DNA from: Candidatus Thioglobus sp. NP1
Lineage (GTDB): Bacteria > Pseudomonadota > Gammaproteobacteria > PS1 > Pseudothioglobaceae
Direction of reading: 5' to 3'
NCBI RefSeq assembly: GCF_003326015.1
Contig: NZ_CP023860.1
Span: 744,001 to 808,000, forward strand
Length of the DNA: 64,000 bases
Part shown: in pieces, positions 9,959 through 17,119 of the stretch
Layout of the letters: every line of letters starts with the position of its first letter
Numbering within the stretch: the first letter of the stretch is position 1
Made by a program: the position numbers and the translations under genes
Notes under the pieces: model-generated
Told to the model about the DNA's origin: nothing
What the model saw: only the letters and a program-made list of their open reading frames with translations
Databases searched by the model: none

Positions 9959-10900
9959 ATGAATAAAACCTGGAATGAAAGTGTTAGAAATTCTTTAAAA
10001 ACTGCTAGTGACTGTAATGAATATTTTGATCATGATGGGTTCCAAGAGGGTAGTTTTCCAATCAAGATTCCTCTTGAGTTTGCCCAAAGGATTAATAAGT
10101 CAGACCCCTTAGATCCTCTACTGTTGCAAATCCTGCCCAAGGAAACTCAAAGCTCTAATGATTTTCTTGATTCACCTGTTTCTGATGAGAGGCATTCTCC
10201 AGTTAAGGGACTGATTCATAAATACCCTTCAAGAGTCCTCTTAATTTCGAGTAGTGTTTGTGCAATTCATTGCCAGTATTGCTTTAGGCAAAACTTTGAT
10301 TATCAGGATAATGACATTTTAAAAAACTGGCCTGATATTGATAGCTATCTTTCAAGGAGTAAAGAGGTCAATGAGGTTTTATTAAGTGGCGGTGATCCTC
10401 TTACGTTGAGTGATAAAAAACTTAGCAAAATATTAAAAAAAATTGAAAGCATTAGACATATAAAAACGCTGAGAATTCATACAAGGACAGCCGTAGTAAT
10501 TCCTTCAAGAATAACTAAAGAAATAATATCAATGCTTAATAAAACTAGATTAAAAGTAGTGATTGTTTTTCATATTAATCATGCCCAAGAAATATCAGAT
10601 GACTTTATAAAAAATGTAGAGGCTCTAAGGAATCTTACATTACTTAATCAGTCAGTATTTTTAAAGGATGTGAATGATGATGCAAAAGTCTTAGCTAAAT
10701 TATCCTATAAGCTTTTTGAGTCATCTATATTGCCATACTATATTCATCTGCTAGATAAAGTAACAGGCGCAGAACGTTTTTTAATTTCGGATAACAAGGC
10801 TAACGAAATTTTTATAAAGCTACAGAAACTAGTTCCAGGATATTTACTACCCAGACTTGTAAGGGACGAGGGAGGTGAGTCTAAGAGATTGGTATTATAA
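9959..10900 (+). CDS. epmB: EF-P beta-lysylation radical-SAM protein (lysine 2,3-aminomutase-like)
   Basis: A 313-residue radical SAM enzyme with the cluster motif C101-x3-C105-x2-C108 in CAIHCQYCFRQNF. The length (shorter than true lysine 2,3-aminomutases of ~410 residues), the LSGGDPL motif and the RIHTRTAVVIPSRI segment match EpmB/YjeK, which converts (S)-alpha-lysine to (R)-beta-lysine for attachment to elongation factor P by EpmA. epmA and efp are not in the window. The last 20 bp overlap tail to tail with the convergent thioredoxin-like gene. No strong ribosome-binding site is visible. Confidence 0.93.
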   Translation: MNKTWNESVRNSLKTASDCNEYFDHDGFQEGSFPIKIPLEFAQRINKSDPLDPLLLQILPKETQSSNDFLDSPVSDERHSPVKGLIHKYPSRVLLISSSVCAIHCQYCFRQNFDYQDNDILKNWPDIDSYLSRSKEVNEVLLSGGDPLTLSDKKLSKILKKIESIRHIKTLRIHTRTAVVIPSRITKEIISMLNKTRLKVVIVFHINHAQEISDDFIKNVEALRNLTLLNQSVFLKDVNDDAKVLAKLSYKLFESSILPYYIHLLDKVTGAERFLISDNKANEIFIKLQKLVPGYLLPRLVRDEGGESKRLVL

Positions 10901-11408
10901 ATTTATTGAGATCTTCGATCGTTACTTCACCCATAAATGTTTGTAGTAATTCTCCTTCTGGGCTGTAAATTTGAGTTGTTGGCATTCCTAGAATTTCACC
11001 AAAATTTGAGTATTCTGAGTCATTCCGATGATCATAAAGTATTATTGGATAATTAATATTGAAGCGTTCAATAAACTCATTAATAATTTCTATGTTGACA
11101 GGTTCAAAATCAAGACCCAATATCTCTACATGATCAGAGTTTTCTTTATAGAATTTAACAAATGCGGGAATCTCTTTTAAACAAGGCGTACACCAAGTAG
11201 CCCAAAAATTAACTACAAGATACTTCCCTTCAGTATTTTTTTCTGTAAATACATTTCCCTTTATATCAATCAACTCAAATGTTAATTCTGGTTGTTGCTC
11301 ATACCATGGCATCAAGGGTTTTGCCCAGTCAACTATATCAGTAATGCTTAGCGCCTGGCTAGTATGAATTGGCGATATAAGCAAGAGTATAATAAGAAAT
11401 TTTTTCAT
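10881..11408 (-). CDS. TlpA-like periplasmic thioredoxin-fold protein
   Basis: A 175-residue protein with a short signal peptide (MKKFLIILLLISPIHTSQA) and a thioredoxin fold. The redox motif is WATWCTPC with Cys73 and Cys76. The cis-proline region appears as LGMPTTQI. TlpA/ResA/DsbE-like proteins reduce periplasmic disulfides, often for cytochrome c or oxidase assembly; which partner applies here is unknown. It overlaps the 3' end of epmB by 20 bp and begins only 11 bp from the divergent ArsC-like gene, so its promoter must lie within or overlap arsC coding DNA. Confidence 0.9.
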   Translation of the reverse strand: MKKFLIILLLISPIHTSQALSITDIVDWAKPLMPWYEQQPELTFELIDIKGNVFTEKNTEGKYLVVNFWATWCTPCLKEIPAFVKFYKENSDHVEILGLDFEPVNIEIINEFIERFNINYPIILYDHRNDSEYSNFGEILGMPTTQIYSPEGELLQTFMGEVTIEDLNKFIIPIS

Positions 11409-11419
11409 GAGTAAAATTA

Positions 11420-11767
11420 ATGAGTGCTAAGATTTATCACAATACACGCTGCTCTAAATCAAGAGCAACAGTTGCCATTTTAGAACAAAATGATGTCGAC
11501 TTTGAAGTTGTTAACTACCTAGTTGAACCACCAAGTGAAATAGAACTTAAAGATATTTTGAAAGATTTGGGGATAAGTGCCCGAGAGCTTATGAGAAAAG
11601 GGGAGACTAAATACAAAGAGCTTGGATTATCAGATAAGTCATTAAGTGAAAAAGAGCTGATTAGCGCAATGCTCGAATTTCCAATACTTATTGAGCGCCC
11701 TATAGTAAGAACTGAAAAGGGTGTTGCTATTGGCAGACCACCTGAGAATATTAACGCAATTATCTGA
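11420..11767 (+). CDS. arsC: Arsenate reductase, glutaredoxin-coupled ArsC family
   Basis: A 115-residue protein with Cys11 in the NTRCSKSR motif, the catalytic site of glutathione/glutaredoxin-dependent arsenate reductases. The expected IERPIV segment and a following arginine (RPPENI near the end) are present. It would reduce arsenate to arsenite, though ArsC/YffB-like proteins sometimes have other redox roles and no arsenite pump lies nearby. Start codon is 11 bp from the divergent thioredoxin-like gene. The convergent rlmH gene ends 7 bp downstream. Confidence 0.88.
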   Translation: MSAKIYHNTRCSKSRATVAILEQNDVDFEVVNYLVEPPSEIELKDILKDLGISARELMRKGETKYKELGLSDKSLSEKELISAMLEFPILIERPIVRTEKGVAIGRPPENINAII

Positions 11768-11774
11768 TCTACTT

Positions 11775-12251
11775 TTATTCCCGATGATATGGATGATTAC
11801 TAATTAAGCTAAAGCCCCTATAGATTTGTTCGACTACTAGTAATCTTGCCATTGAATGAGTCAAAGTAAGATTTGAAAGTCCCCAGAGGTGGTGGCATTT
11901 TTTCTTAAATTCAGAGGATAGTCCATCAGCACCGCCAATAATTAGCGCAACATTTTCACTTTGGAGCTGCCAGCTTTCAATTGATTTTGCAATTACTTTA
12001 CTCGACTGCTGACTGCCCATCTCATCAAATGCAATTAGAATAGTAGAATCTTTTGCTGCTTCAAGAATAAGCTTTGATTCGAGTTCTTTTGTTTTTTCAG
12101 TGCTATCTGATTTTCGGCTTTGAGAGTCTATAGCAGTAATTGTAAAATGGTAATGAGAAGGAAGTTGTTTTTGGTAATGCTCAATACCAGTCGAGATCCA
12201 ATTGGGCATCTTCCTACCAATTGTTATAAGGTTAATCCTCATCTTCCTCAC
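11775..12251 (-). CDS. rlmH: 23S rRNA (pseudouridine-1915-N3)-methyltransferase
   Basis: A 158-residue SPOUT-class methyltransferase, close to the family length of about 155. The C-terminal knot has the IGGADGLS motif near residue 112 and the SNLTLTHSMARLLVVEQIYR segment is highly characteristic; the tail NHPYHRE is also conserved. It methylates pseudouridine 1915 in helix 69 of 23S rRNA. It overlaps the end of rsfS by 20 bp. The rsfS–rlmH–nadD grouping is a classic bacterial arrangement. An alternative start at the third residue (Met) would remove most of that overlap. Confidence 0.96.
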   Translation of the reverse strand: MRKMRINLITIGRKMPNWISTGIEHYQKQLPSHYHFTITAIDSQSRKSDSTEKTKELESKLILEAAKDSTILIAFDEMGSQQSSKVIAKSIESWQLQSENVALIIGGADGLSSEFKKKCHHLWGLSNLTLTHSMARLLVVEQIYRGFSLISNHPYHRE

Positions 12252-12567
12252 TAGTCCATAATTTTTCTAATTTATAGAATTCCCTAGTTTTTTCAGTCAT
12301 GACATGGACAATTACCTCTCCAAGATCAACAAGAACCCATTCGCTAAATTCTGCTCCCTCAGTTCCAAGGACCATCATATTTAGCCTTTTTGCCTCCATA
12401 CTAACATTGTTAGCTATACCCCTGACATGCTGAATTGATCGACCAGTTGCTATAATAATTGCCTCCATATCGACGCACTGACTCATAACATCTAGAGTAA
12501 CAATATCTTCACCCTTTAGGTCATCAATAACATTTTTGACAACACTTATTTGTTCATCAAGATTCAT
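12232..12567 (-). CDS. rsfS: Ribosomal silencing factor RsfS
   Basis: A 111-residue RsfS/YbeB (Iojap) protein. The pattern D-x-V-x-L-D near residue 20, ATGRSIQHVRGIA, and the strand EWVLVDLGEVIVHVM followed by TREFYKLEKLW match the family. It binds uL14 on the large subunit and blocks subunit joining under starvation. It overlaps nadD by 4 bp upstream and rlmH by 20 bp downstream, indicating translational coupling in one minus-strand operon. Confidence 0.95.
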   Translation of the reverse strand: MNLDEQISVVKNVIDDLKGEDIVTLDVMSQCVDMEAIIIATGRSIQHVRGIANNVSMEAKRLNMMVLGTEGAEFSEWVLVDLGEVIVHVMTEKTREFYKLEKLWTSEEDED

Positions 12568-13166
12568 AAATTATTTAGGTAGTTAATAACGGATTTAGGC
12601 AAGAATTTATCAAGACTTTGATTTTCAGAAATTCGACCTCTAACAGCAGTTGAAGAAATATTTATCATTCCAGTATTAGAAAAATATAACAATCCATTTG
12701 CTTCAGATTTAATTTGCTTAATATCTGAACTAACCTCAAAAGTTTCAAGACCTTTTACAAGTGGTTGTTCGCCTTCTCTTGGCAGAACAATCAAATGAAT
12801 TATTTTAGAGAATTCATCCCAATTTTTCCATGTTTTAAAATTAACAAAGCTATCCATACCAATCACTAAACAAATTGATTCATTATTAAGTTTAATTTTT
12901 AAGTTCTTAAGAGTGTCAATCATATAAGAGTTTCCACCTCGATCAATCTCACTAGTGTCAACTTCAAGTTCAGAGAAATCTTTGAGCCCAAGATTTAGGA
13001 TTTCAAGTCTTTGAGAGGCTGTGTAATGAAGAGGTTGTCTATGAACTGGTTGATTGCAAGGTAATAGAAGCATCCTGTTGAGACCAAGTTCATGTTTTAT
13101 AAATTTTGCTGTTTTAAGGTGCCCCAAATGAATGGGATCAAAAGATCCGCCATAAACTCCTATCAT
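12564..13166 (-). CDS. nadD: Nicotinate-nucleotide adenylyltransferase
   Basis: A 200-residue nucleotidyltransferase. The N-terminal GGSFDPIHLGHLKTA contains the HxGH-type motif, and ISSTAVRGRI near residue 173 is the second nucleotide-binding signature. It makes deamido-NAD from nicotinate mononucleotide and ATP. It sits between an MBL-fold hydrolase (4-bp overlap upstream) and rsfS (4-bp overlap downstream), so all four minus-strand genes 13885–11775 likely share one transcript. Confidence 0.95.
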   Translation of the reverse strand: MIGVYGGSFDPIHLGHLKTAKFIKHELGLNRMLLLPCNQPVHRQPLHYTASQRLEILNLGLKDFSELEVDTSEIDRGGNSYMIDTLKNLKIKLNNESICLVIGMDSFVNFKTWKNWDEFSKIIHLIVLPREGEQPLVKGLETFEVSSDIKQIKSEANGLLYFSNTGMINISSTAVRGRISENQSLDKFLPKSVINYLNNL

Positions 13167-13885
13167 AACAAGGCGTTGACCTCTTCTAATGTCATAGGGG
13201 ACATTGGATATTTTCTTGTTGAGTCATGAACGTGCATGCGATAACGAACAAACGTGTCTTCATCTTCAATTAATAAAAACGGATTAGCCCTTTTTTGTTC
13301 TGCGATTGTAGTTGATATTTCTGACCCATAGTTGTGCCCACATAACAAAATAATATTATCATCTACTTGAGATAACAATTTTTTGAGAGAATGAAATAAA
13401 GTGATAGGATTAGAGCCCTGAAGACTACAAATACCAACACCATAAACAAATAAAGTATCACCAGCAATTAAGTGCTCATCAAGAAGATAACAAACACCTC
13501 CAGCAGTGTGACCAGCTGTTTCAATAACTTTAATATTTAATTCACCTAGCTTTATAGTATCTCCATCAGACACAGCATGGACTTCATTTTCAATATTTAG
13601 ATGTGGAATCTCGTTTATGCCCGCAGTTATTTTTGCACCAGTCATATTGGCTATATCATCCACTGCATTAGTATGATCACCATGCCAATGAGTTACCAAG
13701 ATGTCAGTTAAGGTATATCCAGATTCCTGAATTTTTTCTATAAATAAATTAGGTTCCCATGCAGGGTCTACTATTGCACATGTTTTAGTTGCCTTATCGA
13801 AAATAAAATGAATTGAATTTTCAAGGGCACCAATGTGGTAGAGCACATCTATTGAATAATTTTTACTGTCGAATGTTTGTTCCAT
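13163..13885 (-). CDS. Glyoxalase II-like MBL-fold hydrolase
   Basis: A 240-residue metallo-beta-lactamase-fold protein. The motif THWHGDH (residues 65–71), a later ETAGHTAGG with a histidine ligand, and the LIAGDTLFV aspartate give a full di-metal site; CGHNYGS supplies the last histidine. The pattern resembles hydroxyacylglutathione hydrolases and persulfide-dioxygenase-like relatives, but the thiol ester or persulfide substrate is not determined. It is the first gene of the nadD–rsfS–rlmH run, overlapping nadD by 4 bp, and is divergent from the tRNA cluster. Confidence 0.87.
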   Translation of the reverse strand: MEQTFDSKNYSIDVLYHIGALENSIHFIFDKATKTCAIVDPAWEPNLFIEKIQESGYTLTDILVTHWHGDHTNAVDDIANMTGAKITAGINEIPHLNIENEVHAVSDGDTIKLGELNIKVIETAGHTAGGVCYLLDEHLIAGDTLFVYGVGICSLQGSNPITLFHSLKKLLSQVDDNIILLCGHNYGSEISTTIAEQKRANPFLLIEDEDTFVRYRMHVHDSTRKYPMSPMTLEEVNALL

Positions 13886-13911
13886 AATACCAATATTTTA
13901 CCAATTTTGAC

Positions 13912-13939
13912 TTGACTAAAAGAGGATACAGATTATAAT
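13912..13939 (+). promoter_or_regulatory. Sigma-70-type promoter of the tRNA cluster
   Basis: TTGACT (13912–13917), a 16-bp spacer and a perfect TATAAT (13934–13939) lie 29 bp upstream of the tRNA-Ala gene. This is one of the best promoter matches in the window and fits a strongly expressed stable-RNA operon. Confidence 0.7.
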
Positions 13940-13968
13940 CTACGTTTTGCTAAACAACCTAGTTATTT

Positions 13969-14044
13969 GGGGCTATAGCTCAGCTGGGAGAGCGCTTCGC
14001 TGGCAGTGAAGAGGTCGGCGGTTCGATCCCGCCTAGCTCCACCA
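13969..14044 (+). tRNA. tRNA-Ala (anticodon GGC)
   Basis: A 76-nt cloverleaf with encoded CCA. The acceptor arms GGGGCTA and TAGCTCC pair with one G-U. The anticodon loop CTGGCAG between CTTCG and TGAAG gives GGC, reading GCC and GCU alanine codons. The T-arm GGCGG-TTCGATC-CCGCC is perfect. It is first in a three-gene tRNA cluster. Confidence 0.95.
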
Positions 14045-14063
14045 AGCAAAAAATGTTTTTAAT

Positions 14064-14138
14064 GTCGCGTTCGTCTATCGGTTAGGACTCCAGGTTTTCA
14101 TCCTGGCAAGAGGGGTTCGATTCCCCTACGCGATACCA
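14064..14138 (+). tRNA. tRNA-Glu (anticodon TTC), first copy
   Basis: A 75-nt cloverleaf with encoded CCA. The anticodon stem CCAGG/CCTGG holds the loop TTTTCAT, giving UUC for glutamate. The T-arm AGGGG-TTCGATT-CCCCT is perfect. The acceptor arm GTCGCGT/ACGCGAT pairs fully apart from a G1-U72 wobble. It lies 19 bp after tRNA-Ala. Confidence 0.93.
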
Positions 14139-14195
14139 AATTTGTTATTTATTATAGTGCTTTGTTAAATTTCCTTTCGTTAGGAAACCCTTTCT

Positions 14196-14272
14196 GTCCC
14201 GTTCGTCTAGTGGCCCAGGACGCCAGGATTTCATCCTGGAAACAGGTAGTTCGAATCTCCTACGGGACGCCA
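14196..14272 (+). tRNA. tRNA-Glu (anticodon TTC), second, divergent copy
   Basis: A 77-nt cloverleaf with CCA. The acceptor arm GTCCCGT/ACGGGAC is perfect, and the anticodon loop ATTTCAT in stem CCAGG/CCTGG again gives UUC. It differs from the first Glu copy in the acceptor, D-loop and T-arm. The variable loop is one base longer, and the T-stem GGTAG/CTCCT contains one T-C mismatch. A small hairpin (14170–14187) separates the two Glu genes. It may be functional or a decaying copy. Confidence 0.85.
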
Positions 14273-14295
14273 ATTTAAATTAGGAAGGTTTATAA

Positions 14296-15132
14296 TTAGT
14301 TTAAGTCTTTTTTTGCTACAATCCTAATACCTCCTAACTTCCCATTAGAAAAATTTTGGCCAACAAAATTGTAGAATGAGCTCAAGCTTTCAAAAACTTC
14401 TTTACCATGCACTCTTATATTTCTATCTTTTTCAGAATTATAGGTTTTAATTCTAGTTTTAGTAAATTCTGTCCAGGAATTTGACATATCTTCACTAGAA
14501 ACCACACTAAATCCATTATGCTCAAGGTTTGAGATGTATTTATCAAAAGAGGGGAGATGCTTTCCATAAATTTCTTTTTCAATATCTTTAAGTTCAGCAT
14601 CACTTAAATCAACCCTACTAGTTATATCTTCTGTATAAAAAAAACCATTTAGATTTAATAAATCATTTAGCTTTGTTAATAAAATTTTATGATTTGTTAT
14701 ATGATACAAAGTAAGCCAACTAACAACAGCATCAAATTTTTGGCCCTTAAAATCATAATCAAGTATGTCTCCGCAAAGGTGATTTACTTTAGTGGCTAGG
14801 CCACATCTATTGGTTAGGTTACTGGCTAAGTTATTTTGATCTGATTGGAGTTCAATCGCTGTTACTTTGGCACCCGTTTTGCTGGCAATGTACCTTGCTG
14901 GTCCTCCGATACCTGAGCCAACGTCTAATATTTTTGAATTACTATTTATTTCAAGTAAATCAATAGCAATATCAATTGCATCTGTTCCATGATAGTGAAA
15001 TTGATCAAATTTCGTTAAATCTTTAATTGATAGATTATCTGAATCTGATTTGCCTATTTCATTAAGTTCATTAAATATCCTATCTACATTATTGTAAAGG
15101 TTCATAGATTTGATATTTAAGCTGCCATTCAT
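14296..15132 (-). CDS. SAM-dependent class I methyltransferase
   Basis: A 278-residue methyltransferase. SAM motif I is ILDVGSGIGGPARYIA (about residues 68–83), followed by an acidic motif II strand VTAIELQSDQ. The central part has VVSWLTLYHI as motif IV. The overall look is of the small-molecule methyltransferase group that includes sterol, tocopherol and sarcosine/dimethylglycine methyltransferases; the substrate is not known. It is the last of five minus-strand genes running from the flavin monooxygenase, 11 bp after the alpha/beta hydrolase. The downstream end faces the tRNA cluster. Confidence 0.87.
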   Translation of the reverse strand: MNGSLNIKSMNLYNNVDRIFNELNEIGKSDSDNLSIKDLTKFDQFHYHGTDAIDIAIDLLEINSNSKILDVGSGIGGPARYIASKTGAKVTAIELQSDQNNLASNLTNRCGLATKVNHLCGDILDYDFKGQKFDAVVSWLTLYHITNHKILLTKLNDLLNLNGFFYTEDITSRVDLSDAELKDIEKEIYGKHLPSFDKYISNLEHNGFSVVSSEDMSNSWTEFTKTRIKTYNSEKDRNIRVHGKEVFESLSSFYNFVGQNFSNGKLGGIRIVAKKDLN

Positions 15133-15143
15133 TATTTAAGAAA

Positions 15144-15998
15144 TTAAATTAGCCAATCCTTTACCTTTATGAAAATTTCAGAGTCTTTACTGGCAAGTCT
15201 CTCAACCACACCAAAGTGATCTACATCAGGCTCTGCATGATAATCAAGAGGAGCATCATGATCTTTCCATTTTTCAACAAATTGATTGGTTTGCCAATGG
15301 AATTCAGGCGTCTCTGCACCACCAAGAGTTACGAGAATTGGAGCATCTGTTTTTGGTTCAAAGAAATGTGGGCTTAATTCAAGGCTTTCATTGTCATCTA
15401 AGCCCAGAGCATCACCAATTGTTGTTTCTCTAATAGGATCAAGTTGATAAAGTCCACTTATTGGTATGCCAGTTTTTACTATATCCTGAGGAAGGTCATT
15501 AGCTATTTTTTGCCAGTCCGTTGCAAGAATCATACCTGTAATATGACCACCAGCTGAGTGACCAGAGACATTAATTCGATTTTTTGAAATTGAGTGCTTA
15601 TCAGCATTTCGCCACAACCAAATGATAGCCTCTTGTATTTTTTCAACAATATTGGTCATGCTTGCATCTGGGCATAGTTGATAACCTATAAGAGCAACAT
15701 CGATTCCTGACTTTACAAATGACTCAGCTACAAAGCTATAGAATGATTTATCACCTCGCTGCCAGTACCCGCCATGAATAAAAATGAATAGGGGGGCATT
15801 ATCTTGTCCACAACGAAAAATATCTAGCTTATCTTTTTCACCACTTCCATATTGACAATCAATTGATGAATCTACAGTAGCTCTGAAAGCTGCACTTCTT
15901 TTAGTCCATTTATTAATAAGTCCATCAAAATCATCAACTAATAATCTGACGTTGTAACCCTTTTCTAATATTGGGTCAATGGGTTTAGTTCTTGTCAT
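15144..15998 (-). CDS. Alpha/beta-hydrolase, arylformamidase/esterase-like
   Basis: A 284-residue alpha/beta hydrolase. The oxyanion motif HGGYWQ (residues 75–80) and nucleophile elbow GHSAGG with Ser148 match the kynurenine formamidase and carboxylesterase groups; a C-terminal DVDHFGVVE near residue 260 supplies the likely catalytic histidine. No signal peptide is seen. No other tryptophan-kynurenine genes are nearby, so a different ester or amide substrate, perhaps a product of the upstream monooxygenase, is plausible (inference). It follows the SnoaL-like gene by 14 bp. Confidence 0.87.
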   Translation of the reverse strand: MTRTKPIDPILEKGYNVRLLVDDFDGLINKWTKRSAAFRATVDSSIDCQYGSGEKDKLDIFRCGQDNAPLFIFIHGGYWQRGDKSFYSFVAESFVKSGIDVALIGYQLCPDASMTNIVEKIQEAIIWLWRNADKHSISKNRINVSGHSAGGHITGMILATDWQKIANDLPQDIVKTGIPISGLYQLDPIRETTIGDALGLDDNESLELSPHFFEPKTDAPILVTLGGAETPEFHWQTNQFVEKWKDHDAPLDYHAEPDVDHFGVVERLASKDSEIFIKVKDWLI

Positions 15999-16012
15999 TT
16001 AAAATCCCTTTT

Positions 16013-16420
16013 TTAGTTAGTTCTATTTTTATAAAAAGTATCTTTGTGGATAATTAGTCCATCACGGAATGTCAAGATATCAATGCTCAAAAAGTCTTGA
16101 ATTTCACCAGATTTGAGTTTTGCAAGTCGATGAAATTCACAATAAGCTTTGTCGCCAGAAATCCGGGTGTCAATTGGGGTCCATTGGACACTCTCAACAT
16201 TATTAAATAGTCCCTCGAATATTTTTCTGATATTATCCAAACCAGAAAACCGAGTACCATTAATATTAGGTCCTGCTGCATGGTCGAATAGTGCATCTTC
16301 TGCAAAAAATGACATTACTTTATCAATATCATTTTGATTGTAGGCATTAGTAATTTTAGCAAGCAGGTCAGAAGTTATTCCTGCCTCTTTTGTTGATGTA
16401 TTTGAATTGGAGATTGACAT
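16013..16420 (-). CDS. SnoaL/NTF2-like small protein
   Basis: A 135-residue protein with the cone-shaped NTF2/SnoaL pattern: an N-terminal helix with AYNQNDIDKVMSFFAEDALFDHA, the loop GTRFSGLDNIRKIFEGLF and three C-terminal strands ending HKDTFYKNR. Such proteins are isomerases, hydrolases or ligand-binding partners of catabolic and polyketide enzymes. It lies between the GST gene (9 bp) and the alpha/beta hydrolase gene (14 bp), so it probably serves the same pathway. Specific activity unknown. Confidence 0.82.
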   Translation of the reverse strand: MSISNSNTSTKEAGITSDLLAKITNAYNQNDIDKVMSFFAEDALFDHAAGPNINGTRFSGLDNIRKIFEGLFNNVESVQWTPIDTRISGDKAYCEFHRLAKLKSGEIQDFLSIDILTFRDGLIIHKDTFYKNRTN

Positions 16421-16429
16421 AAAAGTTAA

Positions 16430-17101
16430 TTATAAATTTTTCTCACCTTTGGTTTGTAATTCCAAGAATTCATCAGGTGAATTACCAAATGGCTGCATTG
16501 CGTGTTCTTTGAAAGGATTTCTCTCGGTTAGTTTTTGATACCATGCTTCGATCCCTGGCATTGTTGGTCTTTTAATATCAAGTACAAAGTACTTATGTAG
16601 TAAAACGCCGAGAGGGATATCACCATATGTGAACTCATCACCAGCAACAAATTTATTATTAGCTAGATGCCCCTCAAGCACTTTCAGTACTTCAGCACTC
16701 TGCTTTGCCATTTCAGTAATTTTGTTATAATCTCTTTGTGATTCCTCAGTTCGAACAAGCTGCCAAAAAACAGGAAAAAAAGTTCCCATAAAGCTATCTG
16801 TAGACCAGGTCATCCATTGATCAGAGATTGCCACCTTTTGAGGATCCTCAGGATAAAGATTACCAAAACCATACTGCCTTGCAAGATAGCGAATTATTGT
16901 ATGTGATTCCCACAATACAAAACCATTATCACGAATAGTAGGAATTTTTGAATTAGGATTAAGGGATTTATAATCATCTGTATCTAGATCACCTGATTCA
17001 GTTCCTATAGAATGCCTTTCATAATCAATATCTAACTCAGAGAGAGTCCAAAGGACCTGTATAACTTGATTAGCATTTTTTCTACCCCAAATTTCTAGCA
17101 T
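16430..17101 (-). CDS. Glutathione S-transferase family protein
   Basis: A 223-residue GST. The N-terminal thioredoxin-like domain begins LEIWGRKNANQVIQVLWTL and includes the cis-proline glutathione-binding segment SKIPTIRDNGFVLWESHTI; residues 85–215 form the all-helical domain. Family roles are conjugation, dehalogenation or ring-opening isomerisation with glutathione. It lies 18 bp after the flavin monooxygenase and 9 bp before the SnoaL-like gene. Its place next to a monooxygenase suggests handling of a reactive oxygenated intermediate (inference). Confidence 0.9.
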   Translation of the reverse strand: MLEIWGRKNANQVIQVLWTLSELDIDYERHSIGTESGDLDTDDYKSLNPNSKIPTIRDNGFVLWESHTIIRYLARQYGFGNLYPEDPQKVAISDQWMTWSTDSFMGTFFPVFWQLVRTEESQRDYNKITEMAKQSAEVLKVLEGHLANNKFVAGDEFTYGDIPLGVLLHKYFVLDIKRPTMPGIEAWYQKLTERNPFKEHAMQPFGNSPDEFLELQTKGEKNL

Positions 17102-17119
17102 TCGTCTTATTTCCTATTC

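Noticed and set aside
14170-14187. Hairpin TTTCCT/AGGAAA between the two tRNA-Glu genes
   Set aside because: Short stem without a T run; it could be a processing signal but does not support a terminator call.
13886-14295. Integration site or mobile element at the tRNA cluster
   Set aside because: No integrase, no direct repeat of a tRNA 3' end was seen in the neighbouring cluster, and flanking genes are intact.
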